Positions 45,420 to 56,937 of a DNA stretch of 64,000 nt are shown piece after piece. The stretch covers positions 263,322 to 327,321 of the forward strand of contig JAAOMT010000283.1 of NCBI GenBank assembly GCA_016748015.1, written 5' to 3'. Made by a program: the position numbers and the translations under genes. This DNA comes from Geosiphon pyriformis (taxonomy: Eukaryota > Glomeromycota > Glomeromycetes > Archaeosporales > Geosiphonaceae). Each line of letters opens with the position of its first letter. Position 1 is the first letter of the stretch. The notes under the pieces were generated by a model. The model saw only the letters and a program-made list of their open reading frames with translations, did not search any database and was not told the DNA's origin.

Positions 45420-48097
45420 GCGCACCTCCAAAGAGTGAGAGTGTAAGCCAACCAGAAAAAAACTTCTTTTATGCTTTTAACCTAACTGATAATAATTATA
45501 ATATGGATGAACTAACAATCAACATTTTTAAATCAACCAGAAAGAAAAAGAAAGCTAAAGTTGATTTTGTCTTGGACCCAAACAAAGCATCTAAATCATT
45601 TGCTAATAACAATAAGCCACCAAAGGCCAAAGTTTTCAAGAATTTTCCAAAGTTGGAATTCCCAGAAATAGTACAAAAATTTGGTCTTTATTCTGTTGTT
45701 AAAGATATCATAGAAACCCCAGCACATATTACATTTGGCCAACTAATGACCCACCCACAGTTCAGAAAAAATTTTCATAAATTATTAATATCCAAGAAAA
45801 TAATACCAAAGACCAACAAACACCCACATTAAGCTGGACTTGCTGACAACAGCAATGTTACCCTTCTAATTTGCAAAACCCAAGTGGCTGGCTACTTTAT
45901 TGATTTGATTCTAGACAGTAAATCATTTGTCAGTGTAATTGCCAAACACTTTCTGGAAGCCATTAGAAGAAAAATTAATAAACCTTCTACCCGGCCTATG
46001 ACTAATGTACATAGTAACAAAAAGAAAGGTCTGGGTATAGCCAAAGCTGTTTCTGTTTGCATCAATGATATTAGCATTAAAACAGACATGAAAGTATCTA
46101 AAGCAAAAGAATATACTATTATTATTGGTAACAAGTTGCTTAAAAAAGCCAAAGCACTATTTGACTATAAACTTTGTGAACTAACCATCAGATGTGGTAA
46201 GAAACCCATTGTGGTTAAATGTCATCATTGGATAACTCCTCTAGTAACCAAACAAAACCAAGAAGAAAAACAATCAGATGAATCAGATAATGACAAGAAC
46301 AATGATGAAAAAAACCAAGAAGAACAAGAAAAAACTGCTAAACTTGTCTATACCATCTTCACCAGCAATAACAAGCCACTGGACAATGTTAAAGCAGATA
46401 AAAAAGGAATCATAGTAAATGGCAAACTGATTTGCTGGCTCTATTATGATATCCTCAAAAGAACTTTTAACAGAAAACCTAGCAAGAAAGCCAAATACAG
46501 CTATTAGTGGCATGGTCTTTGTGCCAGATACTAGTGTGATAAACCTTTGTATTCACCAAGTGATGAATGCAAATTCTGTCTAATCTATTACAAAGATTGA
46601 GAACCAATTAGCTTAATACCTCGAGAAAAACTTAAAGAAGTACAAAAGTCCTTTGAGAATAAACCACCTGAAATTTAATCTCTAGTTATAGAACAAAAAG
46701 AACCTTCTTCTGAAGAAAAAAAAGTGGACATTGAAAATCTATTGGCTAGAAATAGCCCAGCTATTTCAAAAGAAAATGATACCTCTGAACAAACTTATGT
46801 GATACAACACATTATCACCACTAAAAAAACTCACCCCATCTATTTAAAGCCTTATTAATCTAATTGACACAATGATGAGTTTATCAAAAAAGAGATAAAC
46901 AGGATAAAAGATCTTGATTTCATACAGGAAACCAAGAATGAATGGGCTTTTCCAGTTGTTGTAGTATCCAAGAAAGGTAGAATCCTATGCTTCTGTGTTG
47001 ACTACCACCAACTAAATGCCATCATTGTAAGAGATATGTACTCACTCCTCAAAATTGATGCAATGCTAGATAAATTTAATAGTGCTGCTTTCTTCTCAAC
47101 CATTGATTTAACTGCTAGATTCTGGCAAGTAGAGATGGATCCAGAAAGCAGAAAGAAAACTGTCTTTATTACTAAGTATGGCATCTATGAATTTACAGTC
47201 ATGCTTTTTGGTCTCATTAATGCTTCTCTCACCTTTCAATGCCTAATGGATAAAGTGTTTGAATTAGTAAAAAAAAACTTTGTTCTGGTTTACTTGGACA
47301 ACATAATGGTATATTCAAAAACTTGAAATAAACACCTTGAACATTTACAGAAAGTTTTTGATCTGCTCAAAAATGCTGATCTTAAGATCAATCCAATTAA
47401 ATCTTTTTTTGGACGCCAATTAACTCAGTTCCTTGGTCATTTTATTATAAAAGATAGAATCTTTCCTGATCCAGCTAAATTTGAAAAAGTTCAGAACATT
47501 AGACAACTAATGAATGTTCCTGAACTATGTTTTTTCTTTGGTTTGGCCTCTTACTATTGCAAATTTATCAAAAATTTTTTTAAAATTGCCTTTTCTCTCA
47601 ATCAACTACTCAGAAAAAATGTCAATTATTACTGAGACACTCATTAACAAAAAACTTTTGAAATTCTGAAGGAAAAACTTGTTACTGAACCAATTCTCAA
47701 GCAACCAGATCTGGATCAATCTTTCATTCTCCATACTGATACATCTGGCTATGGACTTAGTGCTGTTTTTTCACAAAAAGATAAAAATGGCAGAGAATAT
47801 GTCATAACATATGCTAGTAGATCTCTTACACCAACAGAAAAAAACTATTCAATTACTAAACAAGAATGCTTAACAGTAGTATGGTCTACCAGTTACTGGA
47901 GTAAGTATCTTCTTGGTGTGAAGTTTTTGGTGGTAACAGATCACCAAGCTTTGGTTTGGCTGTGCAATAAAAAGAAACTAGAACACAAACAAATAACTTG
48001 CTGGATACTCCACTTGGATGAATTCGACTATGATATTCAATACTACAAAAGAGCAAATTATCAAAATGCCAATGCTCTTTCTAGACTCACCATCTAG
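45413..48097 (+). pseudogene. pol: G3 Pol: protease, Cys-rich segment, RT, RNase H
   Basis: One frame over 2.7 kb. Protease: YFIDLILDSKSFVSVIAKHF, DSG changed to DSK. Cys-rich segment CARY then TAG (near 46530) and CKFCLIYYKD. RT: FCVDYHQLNAI (46990), FSTIDLTARFWQVEMD (47092), catalytic FVLVYLDNIMVYSKT (47280), Asp to Asn, followed by TGA for Trp. RNase H: HTDTSGYGLSAVFSQ, TKQECLTVVWSTSYWSKYLL, TDHQALVWL (47940). Stops at 45830, 46505, 46676, 46857 and others. Ends TAG at 48095. Confidence 0.87.
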
Positions 48098-48164
48098 TGA
48101 CAGTACAACCTCTCAAACCAAACCAACTTAATTATTAGTAACTCTTTCATAAACAAACATGATA

Positions 48165-49427
48165 ATGGACTTGAACAACTACTCTGCCTTAATAAAATTT
48201 TTGGGTAAAGAACAATACTCACTGAAATACACTCGAGACCAAAAAGAACATTTGTGTAAACAATTAAATTTCTATTTGATTTGTCAGAACCAGCTATATA
48301 AAAGAAATAGAAAAAATTCTGACCACCCTCAAAGAGTCATCAGATTTGAAAAAAGAGAAATTGTAATATACAACATGCATACTGATCCATTAGCTGGACA
48401 TTTTGGAAAAACAAAGACAATTCAGAAAACCTTAGCTTACTATTATTGGCTTACCTTGAAAAAAAACATTGCTGAATACATTAAAATCTGTGACATCTGC
48501 CAAAGAAGAGACAAACCCAATTACAAAAAAAATATTCATCCAATCTCTGTTGGTCAACCATTTGACAGAATTGGTATAGATCTTGTTAAATCTTTAACAA
48601 TAACTCCTGATGGCAACAGATACATTATTACAGTTACTGACTATCTTACAAAGTGGGTAGAAATAAGAGCCACTTCTGACTAAACAGCAGTCTCAATAGC
48701 CAATTTTATTTATGAAGATATTATCTGCCATTATGGCTGCTTCAAAAAACTTTTATCTGATAGAGGAAGAGCTTTTCTCAGTACACTAATTAAAGAACTT
48801 TGTAGAAAAATAAGAATATATTATAAACTTTCATCTCCTTATTACCCCTAAACAAATGGCCTAGTAAAATGTTTTAATAGAACACTATGTGAAACTCTAG
48901 CCAAAACCAGTAAAGAAACAAATTTATAGGACAAAGTACTGCCTTTAGCTTTGTTTGCTTATAGAACTGTAAATTATGACATAACAAGTTATAAACTTTT
49001 TTATCTGCTCTATGGATGCATAGTAACATTACCAATAGAAACTAATATTGAGACAATACTCTTTGAAGAAATCACAATAGGAAATTACAAAGACATTTTG
49101 CAAAAAAGACTTAATACCATTTTTGACTCTTTGGTAAAAGCACAAATAATTGCTTTTGAAAAGATAAAACAGTTCCAAGAAAAGCTTAAGAAAAAAAAAA
49201 CTTATAAAACACTTTCTTTAAGTGTTGGTGACTTAATACTAAAATACTGCTCAGACAGAGACAATGTCTATGATGATAAATTCTCTAGCCAGTGGAAAAA
49301 ACTCTTTATAGTCAACAAAGTTTTGAACAATAGTTCTTATATTCTTCAAAATTAATCTGGAACAATCTTTAATGATCATCCTGTTCATGGTACATGACTC
49401 AAGAAATATTATAAACAACCTGATTAG
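48165..49427 (+). pseudogene. G3 integrase
   Basis: ATG 48165, MDLNNYSALIKFLGKEQYSL. HHCC: HTDPLAGHFGKTKTIQKT, CDICQRRDKPN (48375-48520). Core: GIDLVKSL (48573), LLSDRGRAFLST (48750), GLVKCFNRTLCE (near 48855) where the catalytic Glu and His are changed. Stops at 48680 (TAA), 48850, 48925 and 49354. The family stop is changed to CAA here, so the frame runs on to TAG at 49425. Confidence 0.82.
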
Positions 49428-49519
49428 TTGCCTGTTGTACTAATACCGACTCAAATAATCAGCAAAAATCAAGTATAAATAAATGCATCATTCCCAAAAC
49501 AGAGGTATTTTTAATCAAC

Positions 49520-50176
49520 ATAAACAATTATTTTCTGAATCAAAACATTCAAAATGTCTTCTATATTCTCCATAAATATTGGATCAAAAACTATCCAAAT
49601 GCTACTTTGACCATTGGAAAACAGACCACCATAACTGATAACAGTAAAATACATATTGTTATTAGACCCAAGAAAACCACTATTAGAAGAGAAAAAATTG
49701 GTAGTAAAATGGATAAGTACATACTAGAAAGCATAACAGTAGCAATACTTGTACTTTTTATCACAATTGAAAAAATGATTAAGGAAATCTTGTCTATAAA
49801 CAAAAACTTGTCCTATAAAAAACAACTAGAACTCTATGATCATCTTGGTGAAATTATAGAAAACATGAAGCTCATGAAGAAAACAACTTCTGAGATACAA
49901 GTGGAAATTTTGAGCATTATATGATTAGATTTTCCAAGAGTTTTAACTATTGCAAAAAGAGCCAAAATTCTTATATAAAGATTTAGTCTCTTGAATACAA
50001 AGCTTATTTCACTTCAAGTCTTATACACTTTATCCACAAAAGACTTCAACAGACTAGTTAGTTTTGAATTAGATAAAACTCTTCAAATAGATTACCCCAT
50101 AAATAGCTTGATTTTGCTGAAGCTCAATTTCTTTGGAGAGAATGATGTTATGATTAAAACTTATATTTCTTATTAA
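49520..50176 (+). pseudogene. G3 third ORF, degenerate
   Basis: Homologue of 28930-29586. Start ATG reads ATA. Parts: TIGKQTTITDNSKIHIVIRP (49605), LSYKKQLELYDHLGEI (49810), TGA at 49922, then LQVLYTLSTKDFNRLVSFEL (50008) with the end again inside the LTR (stop at 50174). Confidence 0.68.
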
Positions 50177-50897
50177 TTATTACATGTATTAGCCACTGAT
50201 GTCATATAAATTAGCCACTCTATTTTTAGAAAGTAATCATTGACCTGATTAATGACCTGACCATTGACCTGATCATTGACTTAATTATTGACCTAATCAA
50301 TGACTTGACCGTTAACTTGATCATTAACCTGATTATTAATTTAGTCATTAACCTGATTATTGACCACTTTTGACAGCTATATAAGCAATGAATCTCTTAG
50401 CTATAGAAAAGCATGTCAAAAATTAAGAAAATTAAATAAATAAAAATAACAACTTTCATCTCAATCTTTCTCTTATCATTAATTCTCTTTCCCTACCTTC
50501 AAGTATCCAAACATCTTGGGATAAAAAATCACTTGTTGGTTATTCCTTACCTTTTTTCTGAAACATATAATTGCAACATTTGAAGATTATTAAATAAAAT
50601 ATGACTAAAGAGTACATTTGATACCTGATATTGAATTTTAAGAGCACTAACATGAGGCATAGAATTATACCAGGCATGATTATTTGTTAACAATATAAAC
50701 TATCTCTTTACTTTCAGATTCTCCAATTATCTTTTGAAAAGTATAGCAACTGAGATATTTTATGAGACTAATCTTACACATTAAATCCATACTTATTCAA
50801 TTTGCTTATTGAAGTTGAAATTCTTTTGATTATTTCTATGACCCTACAATCTTGTTCTCCCTTGCTATTTATTAGCTTGTTACTCCAACCCATAACA
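50146..50897 (+). repeat. Gypsy-G LTR 3 (3' LTR of G3)
   Basis: 752 bp, TGTTATGA to CATAACA. Eleven 12-bp units at 50234-50365, 12-nt gap, TATATAAG at 50378-50385. It is followed directly by a third, 5'-deleted internal region (G4). Confidence 0.88.
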
Positions 50898-52045
50898 ATA
50901 TTATCTTTGGCCAATTAATAACCAATTCACAGTTCAAAAAAAATCTTTGCAAATCCTTGATTCCTAAGAAAAAAACACCAAAAACCATTAAGTATTCTCA
51001 CCAAGCTGAACTTGTTGACAACAGCAATGTTACTTCTATAATTTACAAAACCCAAGTAGCTGAATACTTTATTAATCTAATCTTAAATAGTAAATTATCT
51101 GTAAGTATTATTGCCAAACATTTCTTGGAAGCAATTGATAGAAAAATTAATAAACCCTCAACCAAATTTATAATTAATGTGTATGGTAACAAAAAAAAAA
51201 GCTTGGCATAGCCAAAGCTGTTCCTATTTACATCAATGGCATTAGTATTGAAACTAACATAGAGGTTTCTAAAGCCAAAGAATACACTATTATTGTTGAC
51301 AATAAATAACTTAAAAAAGCAAAAGTCTTACTTAATTATAAACTCTGTGAACTAATCATAAGATGTAAAAAAAAAATCCATTGTGGTTAAATATTATCAT
51401 TGGACAACTCTTCCAATATTTAAGCAAGATTTAGAAAAAAAACAATCAAATGAATCAGATAATAAAAAAATAAAGAAGAAAAAGAACAAAAAAAAACTGC
51501 TAAACTTGCTTACACTATTTTTACCAGCAATGGCAAGTTTTTGGACAATATTAAAACTGACAAAGAAAAAATTATTGTAAATGACAAGCTAATTTGTTGG
51601 TTATACTATAACATACTCAGAAAAATTTTTAACAAAAAGCCTGGCAAAAAAGCCAAATACAGTTATTAGTGACATGGTTTTTTGTGCCTGGTATTAGTGT
51701 AATAAGCCATTGTATTCTTCCAGTAATAAATACAAATCCTGCTTAATTTAATACAAGAATTGAAAATTTATTAGTCTAATATTCAGAGAAAAAATCAAAG
51801 AAGTACAAAAGTTCTTTGAGAATAAACTACCAAAGATAGAGTTATTAATAATAAAGCAAAAAAAACTCTTTTCAGAAAAAAAAAATAGACATTGAAAATT
51901 TGTTGGCTAGAAACAGCCCAATTATTTCAAAAGAAGATAATACTCTTGAATATACTCATGTAATACAATACATTATCACTATTAAAAAAACTTGTTCTAT
52001 TTATTTGAAGCCTTATTAGTCCAATTACCATAATAATAAATTTAT
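50898..52045 (+). pseudogene. G4, 5'- and 3'-truncated gypsy-G Pol fragment
   Basis: Begins in the middle of Pol (matches G1 from about 21063). Contains IPKKKTPKTIKYSHQAELVD (50960), the protease site LILNSKLSVSIIAKHF (NSK for DSG), an acidic linker, and the Cys-rich region with Trp codons lost (near 51665). It stops at the start of RT (PYLKPY region near 52010), where K1 begins. It could be the remains of a third tandem unit. It carries more stops than the other copies. Confidence 0.75.
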
Positions 52046-54051
52046 TAAAATTTTTATAACCACAATAAGAGCTAAGAGTAGAAAAGTTGCAAACATTACT
52101 TTTTCTATAGTAACTAATAAAGTTTTAACATGAAAAGATCTCTTTATTATTAAAACAGCTAAACAAAACATTCTGGCTACATTTCTTTTAAAAAACATTA
52201 ATAAAAAGCTGTTTTTAATAGCTTCTGGTTTATTTTTTTTACCTTTGGCTGGAAGTTCTTTTCTTGTCAAAGTTTTTTAAAAAGACACACTTTGGTTAAT
52301 TCCAGTATTGTTTTTATTACTTCTAAAAACCCAAAGATTTTTAATAACAGACCAGTTTTTAAGTTGGTCTTTTCTGTTCTTACCACTCTTATTATTACTA
52401 CTACTACTACTACTATTATTGCTTTGCAAATAGCTGAAAAAGCCAAAAAATTTAAAAAACAGCAGTAGATTCTCACAACTGCTATAGTTATACTGAATTT
52501 TTTGTGGTTTCAGATAAGATCTCAGAAAAGATCTTCACAACAGCAGTCAGTTTTTTTTCTGATATAGATGACAACAGCAACAGCATATTTCTCAAGATAA
52601 GACAAGATTAACTACTGGCTGTATTGCTTAATGTGGTACTTTTCAGTAAATTATTACTTATTATAAAACAAAACAGTTTATCACTTTAAAAGATCTTAAA
52701 GATTGGGCTAATCAAATAGAAATAAAATTAACTGCTTTTCTTCCAGTTTCTGGCACTGCTAAAAGTGATGCTTGAGTGAATGTAAATAGTCACCAAAAGT
52801 TCTTTGGATAAGTGGCCTCCACTCTAGTGCCTGGTGCTATATTTAAGATTAAAATGGCTCTGTTTAGTTCTTTGTTTCAGTTGCTGCCTAGTTGTATTGG
52901 GCTTAAATCTGTTTTACAAGATGCTGTCAAATTGTTCTGTATAGAATTTGCATCTCAGAAAAGTCTAAATAGTGCCACTAAAGTAGCTATTGGTAATGAA
53001 GTTTTTTTAACTACTCTTAAGATTGCATGATTTTCTGATATGATCTTTGTTTTTTCTTCTTTTCTGTTAGTTGTATTTTATAATATATTTTTGGATATTT
53101 CTTTTAATAATATTAAAGCTGCTTTTGGCATTTTTAGTGTTGTCATTTTAGTCAAATTGAAGCCTACTGGTCTGTGGCAATATGTTGTAGTTCAATTTAA
53201 GAACACTTTTTCTGCTATTGCTGTTTTTACTTATTGATCTGTTCTGGTTAGAAAGAAAAGTATTAGGATTTTTTTGTTGTCAACCAAAAAAAAGTTATCA
53301 AAACTAAGTTGATTAATCTTTCTTTCGGCTGTACTGTTTTTGAAATAAGTGAGTTGGTCTCCTAAATTGGTGGCCAAACATGTTTTATTTTCTGCTCTCT
53401 TAAATTATATTAATGTTAATGCTTTGCTGTAATTACTTTTGATTTCTTAGAATCTCTGAACTTTGTTGTGTTAAAAACTGGTACTTTGCATGGTTGTCAT
53501 ATTTGGAAAAAAACTTCTGAATGTTGCCACTGTTACAGATATTAAGACTTGACTTATTTGGCTGTAAACTACAAAATATTACCACTTATTTTTCTCAAAT
53601 TCTCTTCTAACTCTGCTAATAGTCCCAAAATATTCAAATCATTATTTACTGAAGCTAAATCTTATGCCAAGACTGCTGTTTTTGTGGTTTTTTCTGTTGC
53701 TACTGCTGTTAATATAAACTTGGCTCTTAGTATTTTCCTCAAAGCTTCAATACTTCTGTTGCCTATTGTTTTTTTTGTTTTTAATAATGCTATTGAATCT
53801 AGATTGGCTTCTCTGAAATCCCATCTTAGTGAACTTTTTTTGTTGATAAAATCTTTAGTTGAATCTGTTGACTCTTTGATTACATTGGTTATCAAATTGC
53901 TGTTTATTTTACTTACTATAGACATATTAGTAAAAAAAAGTGTGAATGGATTGTTTAAGTAAATTAATGCTGTTAGAAAAAGAAATAGTAAACCTAAAAA
54001 AAAAGTGTGAATAAGCCTGCTTGGAAAAAGTATCAAATGATGATTATATAG

Positions 54052-54083
<32 letters not shown>

Positions 54084-54237
54084 TAAGATTTCTCAGTTTA
54101 TGACAACATCTTTGATATTATGATGCATTTATGGAAAAATTAGCTTTCCAATATTAAATCTAATTCTAATCAGACTGCCAAATAGATAAGTAGTTTTATT
54201 AAGAATAGTTATAAGCTTGTTAGCATTATGAATAAGA
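52046..54237 (+). pseudogene. K1: gag-only element, ORF1 (5' and 3' truncated)
   Basis: Joined to G4 at 52046. The family start ATG reads ATA (52056). Recognisable segments: LKNINKKLFLIASGLFFLPLAG (near 52190), SSLFQLLPSCIGLKSVLQDAVK (52860), first RRM-like part (FGIFSVVILVKLKPTGLWQYVVVQF near 53130-53210), damaged knuckle (CCHCYRY, stop, LTYLAVNY near 53530), SHLSELFLLIKSLVESVDSL (53820), then an Asn/Asp codon run (AAT repeats 54047-54084). It keeps the 11 bases lost in K3 and K6. It is interrupted at 54237 by an E-type LTR, so its 3' UTR is missing. Confidence 0.75.
54047..54084 (+). repeat. (AAT)n microsatellite in K1 ORF
   Basis: About a dozen AAT triplets. K2 has GAT- and AAT-type codons at the same place (minus strand, 55200-55250) and K3 has DDINDNNNED. 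The tract encodes an acidic Asp/Asn run ahead of FSVYDNTFD in the family. Confidence 0.8.
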
Positions 54238-54632
54238 TGTTGTTACTAGTAGAATTTTAGCTATTAATTAGCATGAAATTACCCTTATAATTCCTATTAT
54301 TAATTAACATACATTACTATTATTTTAATTATCACTTATTATTTAATCAAATTATCAAATATTATTACTCAATCAATAATCTGATTTGTACTCTAGAAAT
54401 TAAGATAATCAAATTACACAATACCCTAAACCATTTAACATAGTCAAAATTTGCCAAAATTAATGAAAATTGGCTGAAATAATTAATAGTTCAGTGAAAT
54501 AACTTGTAAATTCACCAAAATATATCTTTAGTTTACTCAAATTATAGCAAAGAGAAAAGTGCAAGTTCAAAGACTAGTACTACAACAAGTTGTATAAAAG
54601 AAAAGCTTCTTTCTTCAAGAAAATGTAGTTCT
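54238..54632 (+). repeat. Gypsy-E LTR fragment (first 395 bp)
   Basis: Starts TGTTACTAGTAGAATTTTAG, the sense-strand start of the E LTR, and follows it to TTCTTCAAGAAAATGTA, including the TATA-like GTATAAAAG near 54590. It breaks off there. It is opposite in orientation to element E at 30288-40148. Confidence 0.82.
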
Positions 54633-54705
54633 AGTCATGGTCATAAAATTAAAGAAAGAAAAAGTTTTTTTTGATGACTCTCCTAAAAGATAAGCTTATT
54701 TTTTT
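54633..54705 (-). repeat. K-family 5' UTR scrap next to the K2 3' end
   Basis: On the minus strand, 54680-54633 reads an A-run, CTTTTTCTTTC, then ATGACCATGACTAGAA, matching the K 5' end (56941-56985). It is only about 45 bp. The remaining bases up to 54705 are unassigned. Confidence 0.5.
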
Positions 54706-55018
54706 TTTGTTAATGTGTAGCCATGCCAGTTGTTTATTAGTTATGTTCACAAAATTGTGGTGCTTTCATAAAGCCAGCTTACCCAATAATACAAAAATTA
54801 CAAGATGTAGTTAATTACAAACAGAGAGTCTTAACTACATACTAGTACTACCTTTGCTTTTTTTTTTTGTTAATGTGTAATTATGTCAGTTATTTATTAG
54901 TTAAGTCCACAATAATATGATAGTTTCATAAAGCTAGCTCACCCAATAATACAAAAATTACAAGATGTGGCTAACCACAGGTAGGAAGCCTTAATTACAT
55001 GCTAGTACTATCTTTGCT
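54706..55018 (-). repeat. Tandem duplication of the K 3' UTR (two units of about 155 bp)
   Basis: 54706-54858 and 54860-55018 are similar direct repeats, each starting with a T-run and GTTAATGTGTA and containing ACCCAATAATACAAAAATTACAAGATGTGG-like text. A single inverted copy is the K3 3' UTR (59205-59377). Each unit ends in its own poly(A) tract on the element strand. Confidence 0.8.
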
Positions 55019-55098
55019 ACTTAATATATTAAACATATCTAATTTATACATCTTACTTATAATGCTAACAAGCTTATGACTATTCTTAACCATATCAC

Positions 55099-56937
55099 TT
55101 ATCCACTAGCAGTCTGATCAGGATTGAATTTGATACTAAAGAGTTGGTCTTTCCATAAATTTATCATAAGATCAAAAGTGTTATCATAAACAGAAAAATC
55201 TTTAATATTATCATTATTATCATTATTATTATCATCATCATCTATGTTGTTATTATTTGATACATCTTCCAAGCAGACCTGTTCACATTTTTTTTCAAGG
55301 TGTATCATTTTCTTCTATATCATGAAAGTAATAGCAGCAAAGTCTTTATTTTGCTTAACCAATCCAGCCACACTTTCTTTAACAAACACATTCACAGCAG
55401 GTAGAGCAGACAGCAATTTGGTAACCAAAACAACCAGCATGCCAACAGGTTCAACTAAGGATTTTATTAACAAAGACAGTTCACCAAGATGGAATTCCAA
55501 AGAAGCCAACTTAGCATTAACAGCAACATCAGAACCAAAAGAAACAACAAACAGCAGAGACATAACACTTTTGGAAGGCACCAAAATCTGAATCCATATC
55601 AACAGCAATAGCAACAAGAGGAACCACATAGGCAGCAGCTTTGGCATAAGATTTAATTCCAGCAAAGAACAACTTAAATATTTTGGGACCACCAGCAGAA
55701 TTGGAAAAAATTTTGGAATAGAAAGGTGGTAACATTTTGCAGTCCACAGCCAAATAATCCAATTCTTAACATCTATAGCAGTGACAACATCCAAGAGTTT
55801 TTCACCAGATATAGCAGCCATACAAGGTACCAGTTTTTGAAACAGCAATGATCAAGAATTCCAAAGAATCAAAGGTAACCACAACAAAACATTGACATCA
55901 GTATGACTCAGAGAAGCAAGAAATGAAACAAATACAGCTACCAACTTGAGAGACTAAATTACTTATCTCAAAAGCAGTGCAGCCAAATAAAAGATTGACC
56001 AACTTAGCCTTAAAAGCATTTTTTGAAGAAATAGCATTATTTTGGTTGACAACAAAAAAAATCCTAACACTGTCTTTTCTAACTAGTACAGACCAATAAG
56101 TAAGAGCAGCAGCAACAGAAAAAGTGTCTTTGAATTAAACCACAGCATATTGTCATAAACCAGCTGGCTTCAACTTGACTGAAGTAACAACACCAAACAT
56201 GTCAAGAGCAGTTTTGATGTTATCAGAAGAGATACCCAAAGGTACATTGTACAATGCAACTAACAAGAAAAGAGAAAAAACAGAGGCCACACCAGAAGAC
56301 CATGCAATTTTAAGAGTGATCAAAAAAATTTCATTACTAATAGCCACTTTGGTAAAATCATTTAGACTCTCCTGAGATGCAAATTCCATATAGAACAACT
56401 TAACAGCATTTTGTGAAACTGACTTAAGCCCAATACAACTAGACAGCAACTAAAACAAAGAACCAAGCAGGACTATTTTGATCTTAAATGTAGCACTAGG
56501 TACTAGATTAGAAGCCACCCAACCAGAAAACCTTTGATGACCATTCATATTCTTCCAAGCCCTACCATTAGCAGCACCAGAAACTGGGGGAAAGACAGTT
56601 GATTCTATTTCTATCTGATCAGTCTAATCTTTGAGATTATCTGAATTGATGAACTGTTTTGCAACTGAGATTGGCAATAATCTGCTAAAGAGTACCACAT
56701 TAGGCAACACAGCCAGTGGTTGATCTTGGCCCATCTTGGAAGATGTGCTGCTGCTGTTGCCATTCATATCAGGAAGAAGACTGGCTGCTGCTGTAGAGAT
56801 CTTACTAAAAATCTCATCTGGAACCACAAAAGGGTTTAGTGTGACCATAGCAGTTGTGACTGCCTGCTATTGTTTTTTGGAATTTTTTGCTTTCACAGCT
56901 ATTTGTGAAGCAGTAGTAGTAGAAATAGTAGTGGGAG
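55099..56937 (-). pseudogene. K2/K4 ORF1, 3' part
   Basis: Readable on the minus strand: MVTLNPFVVPDEIFSKISTA (56848), SGWVASNLVPSATFKIK (56530), SCIGLKSVSQNAVKLFYMEF (56440), first RRM-like part YNVPLGISSDNIKTALDMF then GVVTSVKLKPAGL (56260-56155) with a TGA for Trp, WSVLVRKDSVRIF (56090), second RRM-like part FGCTAFEISNLVSQVG (55985), knuckle CYRC, stop, ELDYLAVDC (55780-55740), LASLEFHLGELSLLIKSLVE (55510), acidic Asp/Asn tract (55240), FSVYDNTFDLMINLWKDQ (55190). It lacks the 11-nt deletion of K3 and K6. Several stops and a frameshift near 55600. Confidence 0.75.

Larger units (their letters stand above)
43110..50897 (+). mobile_element. Gypsy element G3, downstream unit of a tandem with G1
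   Basis: LTR 43110-43813, internal 43814-50145, LTR 50146-50897. It has all coding parts of G2 without large insertions. The Gag start is lost, RT has YLDN, and integrase Glu is Lys. Sharing of LTR 2 with G1 implies unequal recombination between LTRs or tandem insertion, not an independent insertion. Confidence 0.87.

Noticed and set aside
18515-50901. Target-site duplication around the whole G1-G3 tandem
   Set aside because: The bases before 18515 (TTAT) and after 50897 (ATAT) do not match convincingly, and G4 follows directly.
54633-54705. Target-site duplication for K2/K4 from resemblance of AAATAAG text at 54690-54705 to the flank at 59756-59775
   Set aside because: The match is short and AT-rich, and this flank includes another K 5' scrap, so the original target cannot be fixed from the sequence.
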